The notes: generated by a model not told the origin, from the letters alone. DNA of 18,223 bases from Silvanigrellales bacterium (GCA_028285285.1 JANQPW010000346.1:1-18223), one strand, 5' to 3'. Numbered from the stretch's first letter, positions 7,217-14,565 are shown. Numbers and translations are program-made.

Positions 7217-8275
7217 TCACTCGCGGATGGGGCTGGTGCGGTAAAGCGCGTCTTTAAGGGGCTCGCCCCCAGATGAGGATTCTGCTGGGCCACTGGTCGC
7301 CGTTTGAGGACTGCTCACCGGGCCAACAGAGCCGGGGCCTGTTGTGTTGGCCAATTCGTGCGTGGGGCGAATATCGAGCATGCGTTGGCTCTGGCCCCCA
7401 AGGATATCACGCACCTGAACTGCGGGAGCGGCAAGTTCGGTGTCGTTGAGGTTGTCGAGCGCAATCTGCTTGATGCGAGTGCGGATCACAGACTTTGGCA
7501 CCCAAAAGGCCTCGGAAAGGGCTTTGACCAGGTCAACTCGTGAAGAAAGGCTTTCTGTTTCTTGTATGAGCTGTTCACGAGGCACGAGAAGCGAGTTTGA
7601 GAAGTCGAGCATTTCCAGGAATTCGATCTGTGGGTTGGGCTCGTAGAGGCCAAGGGGCTCTCTTTCGGAAAACATCACGATGCGGGCTATTTCACGCGCA
7701 ATGGCAGCACGCGTGTGGGCCTTCATGTCGCCCTTGCGGTATCGGATCAAGAACTGCCCGGGCTTTCCGCGAGAGCTTCGTGCAATTTTCTCGGCGACTT
7801 CACCCTGCACGATACTGATGAAGGGCAGGGCAGAAACCACCTCGGGCAGAAAGATCGGAATAGAATGGGTGTTGGCCTTGGTTAGCAGCTGTGCACAAAC
7901 CTGTTCGGAGCGGAGCAAACGCTTTCGGCGCTCTTGCTTGAGCTCCGCTGTGAGGCTCTGATTGGCGATTTTGAGCTCTTCAGCCTCTTCGAATTCGTAC
8001 CACGCTTCATCGATATCAATCAGGCCGTCTGCGAGGTCTTGCACCAGCTCAGGATTCACGTTGAGATGGTGAGAAAGAGCATCGAGAGCGTAGATGCTCT
8101 TCACAGCCTTTTTTCCACGTTTCCAATGGCTGGTATCGCTCGGATTGTAGTCAAGTATGTTGCCAACTTCCTGATCATGCACCTTTGATTGGCGCCTCAC
8201 CTCCATAGCCCGCAGGCAAAACTTAAACAAAGAAGCAGACTGTGGGAATCGCGGTGATTCAGTGCTTTTGCGCAT
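7217..8275 (-). CDS. XRE-type helix-turn-helix regulator fused to a degenerate ImmA/IrrE-like peptidase domain
   Basis: This 352-residue protein has three parts. Residues about 15-80 look like an XRE/Cro-type helix-turn-helix (EVGNILDYNPSDTSHWKRGKKAV, with W51-KRG at the end of the recognition unit). Residues about 90-125 form a charged, probably coiled-coil linker. Residues about 135-280 follow the pattern of ImmA/IrrE (COG2856) domains: a helix where HELGH is expected, then an acidic residue and DFSNSLLVP matching the family FAxxLLMP block, then a VPKSVIRTRI segment matching the terminal helix. The metal motif reads R194-E195-I196-A197-R198, so both zinc histidines are arginine. The domain is therefore probably a sensor or binding module, not a protease. 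The last 70 residues are Ser/Gly/Pro-rich and likely disordered. The ATG at 8275 has AAGGA 7 bases upstream; a longer frame starting at 8368 would begin inside the promoter. The ImmA assignment is by eye. Confidence 0.75.
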   Translation of the reverse strand: MRKSTESPRFPQSASLFKFCLRAMEVRRQSKVHDQEVGNILDYNPSDTSHWKRGKKAVKSIYALDALSHHLNVNPELVQDLADGLIDIDEAWYEFEEAEELKIANQSLTAELKQERRKRLLRSEQVCAQLLTKANTHSIPIFLPEVVSALPFISIVQGEVAEKIARSSRGKPGQFLIRYRKGDMKAHTRAAIAREIARIVMFSEREPLGLYEPNPQIEFLEMLDFSNSLLVPREQLIQETESLSSRVDLVKALSEAFWVPKSVIRTRIKQIALDNLNDTELAAPAVQVRDILGGQSQRMLDIRPTHELANTTGPGSVGPVSSPQTATSGPAESSSGGEPLKDALYRTSPIRE

Positions 8276-8282
8276 TGCCCCA

Positions 8283-8287
8283 TCCTT
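8283..8287 (-). promoter_or_regulatory. Shine-Dalgarno AAGGA deciding the regulator start
   Basis: AAGGA on the minus strand lies 7 bases before the ATG at 8275 and supports that start over the in-frame ATG at 8368. Confidence 0.6.
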
Positions 8288-8343
8288 ATGTCTAGATTGG
8301 TGCTTGTCAGACGCTCTTTCGCTGGGGATGATCCATATTGTGA

Positions 8344-8373
8344 AGTTTACTCGGTCGCTTCCGAGCATGTCAA
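8344..8373 (-). promoter_or_regulatory. Promoter of the HTH/ImmA-like regulator with a palindrome in its spacer
   Basis: On the minus strand a perfect -35 TTGACA (8368-8373) is followed by an 18-base spacer and TAAACT (8344-8349). Initiation near 8337 would give a leader of about 60 bases to the ATG at 8275. The spacer contains the inverted repeat CTCGG-N6-CCGAG (8350-8365), placed exactly between the two hexamers, as expected for a repressor operator. Autoregulation by the encoded protein is inference. Confidence 0.6.
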
Positions 8374-8461
8374 GGCGCTGAGAAAAGTACGAAAAGAGAG
8401 GCTTTCAGCGGCCTTCTCAAAAGAAGGGCGGGGGCTCAACCACCAATCAGGAGGATGGAGT

Positions 8462-8496
8462 TCGTGCAGGTGCTTAGAAATGAAGCACCTGCACGA
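8462..8496 (-). terminator. Strong hairpin downstream of dnaK, no U-tract
   Basis: TCGTGCAGGTGCTT (8462-8475) and AAGCACCTGCACGA (8483-8496) form a perfect 14-bp stem with a 7-base loop, starting 11 bases after the dnaK stop. Position suggests transcription termination or protection of the mRNA 3' end. No run of T follows on the minus strand, so this is not a canonical intrinsic terminator. A second, smaller hairpin (CCTTCT-CAAA-AGAAGG, 8412-8427) lies further along. Confidence 0.55.
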
Positions 8497-8507
8497 CTGA
8501 TGGTTTT

Positions 8508-10424
8508 TCAGTTCGACTCAAATTCCGCGTCAACGACGCCGTCTTTTTTGTCTCCTGCGCTGCCGCCTGGAGGTGTGTCTCCGCCAGGAGCTCCCGCTCC
8601 AGCTTGAGCGCCTTCCGGTGTGGCTGATTTGTAGATTTGTTCGGCCAATGCGTGAGCTTTTTGCTCCAAGCTTGTGGCTGCGGCCAAGAGGGCGTCCTTA
8701 TCTTCTGCTTTTTCTTGGAGCACTTTTTTCGCTTCAGCAATTTCAGTTTCCAACTCTGTTTTGAGTGAGGCTTCCACTTTTTCAGAGTTGTCAGCAATTT
8801 GCTTCTCAACCTGGAAGATCAAGCCATCGAGCTTGTTGCGGGCGTCGACCAGCTCTCGCTTGTTCTTGTCTTCTGAGGCATGGGCTTCTGCATCTTTCAC
8901 CATGTTGTTGATTTCGTCATCAGACAAGCCTGATGAGCCTTTCACGGTGATCTTTTGCTCCTTGTTGGTGCCCAAGTCTTTTGCGGACACATTCAAGATA
9001 CCGTTGGCGTCAATGTCAAAAGTCACCTCAATCTGTGGGACTCCTCGGGGAGCAGGTGGAATGTCGGTGAGGCTAAAGCGACCCAATAGGCGGTTGTCTT
9101 TGGCCATTTCTCGTTCACCCTGAGAAACAGCTATGTCCACACTTGTTTGATTGTCGGCGGCCGTGCTGAACACCTGACTCGCCTTTTTCGGAATGGTGCT
9201 GTTGCGCTCAATGAGTTTGGTCATGACCCCACCCAGGGTCTCAATTCCCAAAGAAAGAGGGGTCACATCGAGAAGAAGCACATCTTTCACGTCACCGCCC
9301 AGAACACCAGCCTGAACAGCAGCACCGATAGCCACAACTTCATCGGGGTTCACAGAACGGTTGGTGTCTTTCTTAAAGAAGCTCTTGACCTTCTCACCCA
9401 CAAGAGGAATGCGTGTGGAGCCACCGACCATCACAACTTCATCGATGTCGCTGTTGCTCAAACCAGCATCTTTCAAGGCTGCCTGACAAGGGGCCAAGGT
9501 CTTTTCCACAATATCGTGGATCATCTGCTCAAACTGAGATCGTTCAATAGACAGAGCCAAGTGTTTTGGGCCTGAGGCGTCGGCCGTGAGGTAAGGCAGG
9601 TTGATGTCGGTCTTTGATGCGGAAGAAAGCTCAATTTTTGCCTTTTCTGCGGCCTCTTTCAGGCGCTGCATGGCCATAGCATCGCCGGAGATGTCCATGG
9701 ATGTTTGCTTCTTAAACTCATTCACGAGGAACTCAATGAGAACCTCGTCCACGTTGTCGCCGCCAAGGTGTGTGTCACCGTTTGTCGCCAAAACTTCCAC
9801 AACGTTGTCACCAACCTCAAGAATGGAGACGTCGAAGGTTCCACCCCCAAAGTCGTACACGACAATCTTTTCATTTTCCTTTTTGTCGAGACCATAGGCC
9901 AAAGCAGCTGCTGTGGGCTCATTGATGATCCGCAGCACTTCGAGGCCAGCAATACGACCAGCATCTTTGGTGGCCTGGCGTTGGGAGTCATTGAAATATG
10001 CCGGAACCGTGATCACAGCCTGAGAAACAGTCTCGCCCAGGTAGGACTCAGCGGCGGACTTCAACTTGCTCAATACTTTTGCCGAAATTTCTGGCGGTGC
10101 CATTTCTTTGCCGCCAATTTCGAAGCTGATACCGCCATTTTTGCCCGCCTTCACCGTGTAAGGCATGCGCTTCGCTTCATCTTCCCGCTCGTTGAACTGC
10201 GAGCCAATGAAGCGCTTTGCTGAATAAATGGTGTTTTGAGGGTTGGTCACAGCCTGGTTGCGGGCCGCGCGCCCCACGATAAACTCTCCATCGCGGGTGT
10301 GTGCAACAACGGAGGGAGTGGTGCGGTCACCTTCCTGGTTGGGAATCACCTTTGCTTCGCCGTTTTCCATGACCGCAACAACAGAGTTTGTTGTTCCCAG
10401 GTCGATTCCGATTATTTTACCCAT
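8508..10424 (-). CDS. dnaK: Molecular chaperone DnaK (Hsp70)
   Basis: This is the ATP-driven Hsp70 chaperone of the cytoplasm, here 638 residues, the usual length. The ATPase domain shows IIGIDLGTTNSVVAV (residues 4-18), the catalytic lysine in SAKRFIG (K70), the phosphate-binding VVYDFGGGTFDVS (188-200) and VMVGGSTRIPLV. The interdomain linker DVLLLDVTPLSLGIETLGG leads into the substrate-binding domain. The helical lid ends in a Gly/Pro-rich tail with VVDAEFES, as in most bacterial DnaK. The ATG at 10424 is preceded by GGAGGT at a spacing of 7; an upstream in-frame TTG is rejected. Neither grpE nor dnaJ adjoins it in this window. Downstream on the same strand is the HTH/ImmA-like regulator, separated by a strong hairpin and its own promoter. 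Confidence 0.98.
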   Translation of the reverse strand: MGKIIGIDLGTTNSVVAVMENGEAKVIPNQEGDRTTPSVVAHTRDGEFIVGRAARNQAVTNPQNTIYSAKRFIGSQFNEREDEAKRMPYTVKAGKNGGISFEIGGKEMAPPEISAKVLSKLKSAAESYLGETVSQAVITVPAYFNDSQRQATKDAGRIAGLEVLRIINEPTAAALAYGLDKKENEKIVVYDFGGGTFDVSILEVGDNVVEVLATNGDTHLGGDNVDEVLIEFLVNEFKKQTSMDISGDAMAMQRLKEAAEKAKIELSSASKTDINLPYLTADASGPKHLALSIERSQFEQMIHDIVEKTLAPCQAALKDAGLSNSDIDEVVMVGGSTRIPLVGEKVKSFFKKDTNRSVNPDEVVAIGAAVQAGVLGGDVKDVLLLDVTPLSLGIETLGGVMTKLIERNSTIPKKASQVFSTAADNQTSVDIAVSQGEREMAKDNRLLGRFSLTDIPPAPRGVPQIEVTFDIDANGILNVSAKDLGTNKEQKITVKGSSGLSDDEINNMVKDAEAHASEDKNKRELVDARNKLDGLIFQVEKQIADNSEKVEASLKTELETEIAEAKKVLQEKAEDKDALLAAATSLEQKAHALAEQIYKSATPEGAQAGAGAPGGDTPPGGSAGDKKDGVVDAEFESN

Positions 10425-10456
10425 GTTCTTGACCTCCAAACCTTCCTTAAAATTCT

Positions 10457-10470
10457 CTAAGATTTCTTAG
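10457..10470. repeat. Palindrome CTAAGA-TT-TCTTAG in the dnaK leader
   Basis: A 14-bp inverted repeat (CTAAGATTTCTTAG) lies 33 bases upstream of the dnaK start codon, inside the predicted 5' leader. The two-base centre is too short for an RNA loop, so it is more likely a protein-binding site or chance than a strong hairpin. It does not match the CIRCE consensus. Confidence 0.4.
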
Positions 10471-10528
10471 TTGAGTCTTTTCAGTATGTTACATCCAATG
10501 AAAAGCACCCTTTTCCGTCACAATGGGG

Positions 10529-10556
10529 AACATAAACAGCGCGCAGGCAGTGTCAA
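10529..10556 (-). promoter_or_regulatory. Candidate sigma-70 promoter for dnaK
   Basis: On the minus strand a perfect -35 TTGACA (10551-10556) is followed by a 16-base spacer and TATGTT (10529-10534). Initiation near 10522 gives a leader of about 98 bases. I saw no sigma-32 consensus and no CIRCE element in the 254-bp dnaK/M50-like intergenic region. No convincing plus-strand promoter was found there. Confidence 0.42.
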
Positions 10557-10678
10557 TGACCTTAGGGTTGAAAGAATGGCTGACTGCCAATGGCTTGCGC
10601 CGCTGGAGAGAAAGGCGCTACTCTGCCGACGCACATGTGACAACCGCGAAGACCGGCTTTCAAAGGAGAAATCCCCGA

Positions 10679-11323
10679 ATGATGCGCGACATCGACCCTG
10701 TACATATCATCATCACCTATCTGGGTTTGTTGGTTGCTCTCACCATGCATGAAGCCGTTTTGGCAATGGCAGCTCGTTGGCGAGGAGATAAAAGCGCTGA
10801 CACCGCGGCTCGTGCCACCATCAACCCTATTCCCCACATTGACATCTTTTGGACGGTGATTCTTCCACTGCTCATTCTCTTCTCGGGCTCGAGCTTTCTC
10901 ATTGGCGGCGCAAAACCCATGCATTTTGACACCCGGTATTTCAAAAACATCAGGCGTGATATCAACATTGTGTCACTCATGGGCATTGCCTCTAACTTTG
11001 GAATTGCTCTCTTGTGTGTGATGGTCGTGCGACTATTGGGTTATCCCCCCTCCAACCTGGTTTCGGGAGATGATCCCATTCCACGCATTCTCTACGCCAT
11101 TGTCATGGGCAATGTGTTCATCGGTGTTTTCAATGTGCTTCCCTTTCCGGGCCGGGACTGCTGGCGCATGATCATCAACAATGCTCCCTACGAAATAGGT
11201 CAGAAGTTGGAAGCCAATGCGAATGTGCTTTCCATTGTGTTTTTGATCCTCTTGCTCATGGGTGGCTTGCATTTCATTTTCACTCCATTCCTGGCCGTGT
11301 TCAATGCGCTATTGGTTGGCTGA
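10679..11323 (+). CDS. M50 (site-2 protease)-like membrane protein with a broken zinc motif
   Basis: This 214-residue polytopic membrane protein follows the short M50B/site-2 protease pattern closely. An N-terminal helix leads into the metal motif, then the INPIPHIDIFWTVILP segment and GGAKPMHFDT (family: GWAKPVPVN). An N-containing helix and FNVLPFPGRD (family: FNLIPIPPLDG) follow. The HExxH motif reads H24-E25-A-V-L28, so the second histidine ligand is replaced by leucine; the distal aspartate (D160) is kept but its glycine partner is cysteine. Proteolysis is therefore doubtful. The start at 10679 has AAGGAG 10 bases upstream; the frame stays open upstream to 10523 but the extra 52 residues are basic, unlike the family and lack a ribosome site. 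A GTG-started phosphoesterase gene follows after 8 bases. The gene is divergent from dnaK. Confidence 0.82.
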   Translation: MMRDIDPVHIIITYLGLLVALTMHEAVLAMAARWRGDKSADTAARATINPIPHIDIFWTVILPLLILFSGSSFLIGGAKPMHFDTRYFKNIRRDINIVSLMGIASNFGIALLCVMVVRLLGYPPSNLVSGDDPIPRILYAIVMGNVFIGVFNVLPFPGRDCWRMIINNAPYEIGQKLEANANVLSIVFLILLLMGGLHFIFTPFLAVFNALLVG

Positions 11324-11331
11324 GGTGAGCC

Positions 11332-12411
11332 GTGTCGAACCACAATTTGTATGACCACACCATTTATGCTCATGCAGATACCGATGGGGCTATTTCAGCT
11401 CTGCTGCTCAAGGCTCAGCTCCTTGAAAACCACGGGCCGGATTTTCGTGTTCTGGTCTGCCCCGTTGATCATGGTGGGGGCCAGGTGAGCCCCTGGAGCA
11501 CGCGGCAGCTGCAGATGCCCTGCTCCATTGTGGACTTCAGCCTCCACCCCTCGTTTCTTTCAGAGAAGATCATGGCCGCAGTCTTGGCAGGTGGTCAGGC
11601 TTTCGCAAAAGAAGGGTCGCATTGCTGCTACTGGATTGACCATCATGCCACCGGTGCTCCCTATGCTTTTCTCACGCCAGAAAACGTGCAGGGGTATCTT
11701 CCAGGCGCAGTTTTGGCGTGTTGGGATCCCCAGGCATCGAGCACGCCCGCGCTCATGAGAGAAAAGCGCGAGCTTTTGGGGCTGAGCGAGACTCTTCTGG
11801 AGCGCTATGAATACCTGATCGATATGTCGGATATTGTGGACAGTGCAAGCTATTTGAGTGCGGCGGATGCGCACGATCACAGCCAGTTTTCCGTTCGCTT
11901 GCGTTGTCTTTTTTCCACCAATCACCCTTGCGTGGATCGCGGGGCGCTTTATGTGCGTTTTGTTGATGAACTCTTGAAAGTCGAAGACGGTGAGTTCGGC
12001 CGGGCTTTTGACGCAGATCCCCTTTTTGAAGCGGTGATCGTGAATGAGGAGCGGGTGCATCACCGGCGCATGGTGGCTTATCGTGGGTGTTCTCAACAAG
12101 TGGGCAATGTGGCGGTGTGTGATTTTCGCGGCAAGCCCGATGCGTGGTTGGGAATCGGCCGTTTCGTTCCCTATGAATTGTTTCCCGAATGCACCCATGC
12201 CCTTCATGTGGCTCCTCCCAAAGAGTCGGGATATGCTGCAGTGACTTGTGGCGAAAACCCGTGGAATCGGGGTGGCTCTGCTTTGCATCTGGGTGAATAT
12301 TTTGCGGCCCACTTTGGCGGTGGAGGCCATGCCTTCGTTGCTGGTGGAAGAATGCAGCCTGATTCTGATGAGCTTCTCGAGCGGTTGATTGGAGAGCTTT
12401 CCAGGAAGTGA
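11332..12411 (+). CDS. DHH/DHHA1 family phosphoesterase
   Basis: This 359-residue protein belongs to the DHH superfamily of metal-dependent phosphoesterases (RecJ, nanoRNase/pAp phosphatase, c-di-AMP phosphodiesterase and related enzymes). Motif I is HADTDG (14-19), a further metal motif lies around VDFSLH (67-72), and the signature DHH is at 103-105 (WIDHHATG). The C-terminal DHHA1 substrate-binding domain ends with GGGGH (329-333) and AFVAGG. All expected metal ligands appear present, so it is probably active, but the substrate (nanoRNA, cyclic dinucleotide, DNA or polyphosphate) cannot be told. Translation begins at GTG 11332, with GAGGTGA overlapping the stop of the M50-like gene 8 bases upstream, implying translational coupling. 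Confidence 0.88.
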   Translation: MSNHNLYDHTIYAHADTDGAISALLLKAQLLENHGPDFRVLVCPVDHGGGQVSPWSTRQLQMPCSIVDFSLHPSFLSEKIMAAVLAGGQAFAKEGSHCCYWIDHHATGAPYAFLTPENVQGYLPGAVLACWDPQASSTPALMREKRELLGLSETLLERYEYLIDMSDIVDSASYLSAADAHDHSQFSVRLRCLFSTNHPCVDRGALYVRFVDELLKVEDGEFGRAFDADPLFEAVIVNEERVHHRRMVAYRGCSQQVGNVAVCDFRGKPDAWLGIGRFVPYELFPECTHALHVAPPKESGYAAVTCGENPWNRGGSALHLGEYFAAHFGGGGHAFVAGGRMQPDSDELLERLIGELSRK

Positions 12412-12499
12412 TCTGCTGGAAGACTGCTGCTCGTTTGAGTAGAAAAGAGAATCAGCAATGCGCACTTACGTTTTCATCGGAGTTTGCAAAGGGGAAGGT

Positions 12500-13327
12500 A
12501 TGGCCAGGAAGTGGGTTGGATTTCTTTTGTTCCTTAGCTGTTCGGCGTTTCTTCTGGGTTGTGAGCCTGCGGCCGAAAAGCAAGCTGAAGTCAAAGGAGC
12601 TATTACGGCGGAAAAGGAAAATCCTCTGTTTGTGCTTGGAAAAGACAAATACAACTTGATGGATTTTGCCTTTTTTGACGAAGTTGAGGCTGGAAGCACC
12701 ACAGTGACTCCCAGACTGTGTTTGTTTTCAGCTACCTTTTCCCAAAAGGTCGTTAAGGAAAAGGCACCATTTCTCCTCGAACGGCTCAAGAAGAACAAAA
12801 AGAACGAACAGACACCCGAGCAAGTTCTCGCGAAGTACTCACTTTATGCCAGTCAAGATGCTCGAGATCTCTATCTGTCTCCCCCTTTAGCGAAATCTGT
12901 GCTCGAAGAACTTGCGCGAAAAAGTGAGGATAAGAAACTCACTGATTGGTTCGATGCAGCGGTGGGGGCCATCACTGTGCTCAAGGGTTCCCCAGAGTTG
13001 GCTCAGAATCTGAAAAACTTCCGGAACAACCCCAGACCTGGTATTGAAGAAAGCACCTTTTTGGCTGTTGATGCCGTGGTCGTTCTCATGGGTGGTCTTT
13101 TGGTCAAACGGAGCCTTTTCAAGGGATCTCATGTGGCCAAGAACAAACTTCATCAATTTTTCGACATCTCACAATCTGTTTGGGTCAAACCTAAGAAATT
13201 CAAGTCTCTGAAACGCGCCATTCAAGCTGCAGGGAAAAAGGTCAACCCCTCGCAAGAGTGTATTGCTCCTGCGCAGGTTGTTGCGAACCTCAAAAAGGGG
13301 ATGGAGACTCAAGCCCAAATTCCATAA
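12500..13327 (+). CDS. Lipoprotein of unknown function
   Basis: I do not recognise the mature part of this 275-residue protein. It begins with a classic type II signal peptide: MARK, a hydrophobic core and the lipobox L18-L19-G20-C21. The residue after cysteine is Glu, so by the Lol +2 rule it should reach the outer membrane. The mature domain is mostly helical and lysine-rich, with a hydrophobic stretch (FLAVDAVVVLMGGLLV, roughly residues 192-207) that may be buried or membrane-interacting. The ATG at 12500, with GGGG 5 bases upstream, gives a perfect lipoprotein signal; the in-frame ATG at 12458 would put 14 odd residues in front. The 88-bp gap before it holds nothing I can name. Confidence 0.8.
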   Translation: MARKWVGFLLFLSCSAFLLGCEPAAEKQAEVKGAITAEKENPLFVLGKDKYNLMDFAFFDEVEAGSTTVTPRLCLFSATFSQKVVKEKAPFLLERLKKNKKNEQTPEQVLAKYSLYASQDARDLYLSPPLAKSVLEELARKSEDKKLTDWFDAAVGAITVLKGSPELAQNLKNFRNNPRPGIEESTFLAVDAVVVLMGGLLVKRSLFKGSHVAKNKLHQFFDISQSVWVKPKKFKSLKRAIQAAGKKVNPSQECIAPAQVVANLKKGMETQAQIP

Positions 13328-13340
13328 GATGTTGATTGAA

Positions 13341-13369
13341 TTGCAGAATAGAATTTTCTGGACTACGAT
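13341..13369 (+). promoter_or_regulatory. Weak candidate promoter for the AAA_14/DUF4143 gene
   Basis: TTGCAG (13341-13346), a 17-base spacer and TACGAT (13364-13369) could form a promoter starting near 13376. The -10 would overlap the left arm of the inverted repeat at 13365-13397. The -35 match is poor, so this is tentative. Confidence 0.25.
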
Positions 13370-13397
13370 CCAAATATTGAGGGAGAATTTGGATCGT
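13365..13397. repeat. 11-bp perfect inverted repeat spanning the start codon of the ATPase gene
   Basis: ACGATCCAAAT (13365-13375) and ATTTGGATCGT (13387-13397) are perfect reverse complements separated by 11 bases. The right arm contains the first two bases of the GTG start at 13396, and the loop holds the Shine-Dalgarno GAGGGAG. It could be an operator or an RNA hairpin that controls translation. Confidence 0.8.
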
Positions 13398-14550
13398 GTA
13401 CTCTAGACAGTTAAAGATATCAAAATCACAGAGCTTTTTCTTGTTCGGCGCACGCGGAACGGGAAAAACAACCTTTTTACGGGAACAGTTCACTACAGAG
13501 AGCAGCCACTTCATCGATCTTTTGAGTGACTCCCTGTTCGCGGAGCTCCAGGCTTATCCAGACAGGCTCCTGGACAGAGTTGCCGGTGCCAACAAAGAGT
13601 GGATTGTTATCGATGAAGTCCAAAAAGTGCCACAGCTGCTCGATGTGGTTCACCAATTGATTGAGAACCGAGGCCAGAAGTTTGTCTTGACCGGTTCAAG
13701 TGCTCGAAAGCTCAAAAGGGGAAGTGCGAATCTTTTGGCAGGGAGAGCGTTTGTCTTTCGCTTGTATCCTTTCACCCACCTGGAGCTCAGCACCGATTTT
13801 GATCTGCTCGAAGCCCTTCAGTTTGGAACCCTTCCGCGGCTCAGATCTTTGACCGAGGAACGGGACAAACGGCTTTTTCTTGCAGCATATGGCCAAACGT
13901 ATCTCAAGGAAGAGATCATTTCGGAGCAAATTGTTCGCAACTTACCACCCTATCGTCGCTTTCTGGAGGTGGCAGCCGCTCAAGACACAGAGGTTGTGAG
14001 TTACACAAACATTGCCAGAGACATTCACAGCGATGCCAAAACAGTTTCGAACTACTTTGATATTTTGGAAGACACGTTGCTGGGTTTTCGGCTTCTTCCC
14101 TATCACAATTCAGTCCGAAAGCGGCAGAAGAAAGCTCCCAAGTTTTATTGGTTTGATACCGGAGTCGTGCGGGAACTGAGAGGAACGGTGGACGTGGAGC
14201 TCAAAGCCGCCTCATTTGAATATGGCTCGCTGTTTGAATCGTTCATTGTGAATGAAATCAGGCGACACTGTGAGTATTCAGAACGTCGGTACGATCTCTT
14301 CTATCTGCGAGTTGATGAAAGCTTGGAGATTGATCTGATCATTGAACGACCTGGGCTTCCCACGTTTCTTGTGGAAATTAAGTCAACAGATAGAGTCCAC
14401 GAGCTGCACGTGCAAAATCTCAGGCATTTCGCTCCCGACTTTCCAAACGCTAGGCTACTCGTGATTTCCAATGATCGCACACGACGTAAAATAGAGGGTG
14501 TGCTTTGTCTTCATTGGCGCGAGGCCTTTCAGGAGATGGGTTTTTCTTAG
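13396..14550 (+). CDS. AAA_14/DUF4143 family ATPase
   Basis: This 384-residue protein has the common two-part layout of this poorly characterised family. The N-terminal P-loop domain shows Walker A G18-ARGTGKT25 and Walker B VIDE (71-74) in the typical IDEVQKVP context, then the sensor-like FVLTGSSARKLKRGSANLLAGRA. The C-terminal DUF4143 half has the family landmarks YWFDTGVVREL, GSLFESFIVNEI and a PD-(D/E)XK-like strand pair: EID (D313) followed by LVEIK (E327, K329). The family is widespread and often mobile; proposed roles are speculative, and nuclease activity is not proven. The GTG at 13396 is the only workable start, since an in-frame stop lies 18 bases upstream and no suitable start codon follows before the P-loop. 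Confidence 0.88.
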   Translation: MYSRQLKISKSQSFFLFGARGTGKTTFLREQFTTESSHFIDLLSDSLFAELQAYPDRLLDRVAGANKEWIVIDEVQKVPQLLDVVHQLIENRGQKFVLTGSSARKLKRGSANLLAGRAFVFRLYPFTHLELSTDFDLLEALQFGTLPRLRSLTEERDKRLFLAAYGQTYLKEEIISEQIVRNLPPYRRFLEVAAAQDTEVVSYTNIARDIHSDAKTVSNYFDILEDTLLGFRLLPYHNSVRKRQKKAPKFYWFDTGVVRELRGTVDVELKAASFEYGSLFESFIVNEIRRHCEYSERRYDLFYLRVDESLEIDLIIERPGLPTFLVEIKSTDRVHELHVQNLRHFAPDFPNARLLVISNDRTRRKIEGVLCLHWREAFQEMGFS

Positions 14551-14565
14551 AGCTTCACTCAGACT

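Noticed and set aside
8288..8500. A 70-codon plus-strand frame between the regulator and dnaK
   Set aside because: It covers the regulator promoter and the dnaK hairpin on the opposite strand, has no ribosome site and no familiar motif.
10523..10678. N-terminal extension of 52 residues for the M50-like protein
   Set aside because: There is no ribosome site at 10523, the extension is unlike the family, and the predicted dnaK promoter lies in it. AAGGAG precedes 10679.
11560..12465. A 301-codon minus-strand frame
   Set aside because: It lies opposite the well-supported DHH phosphoesterase gene and has no domain signature; a long chance frame.
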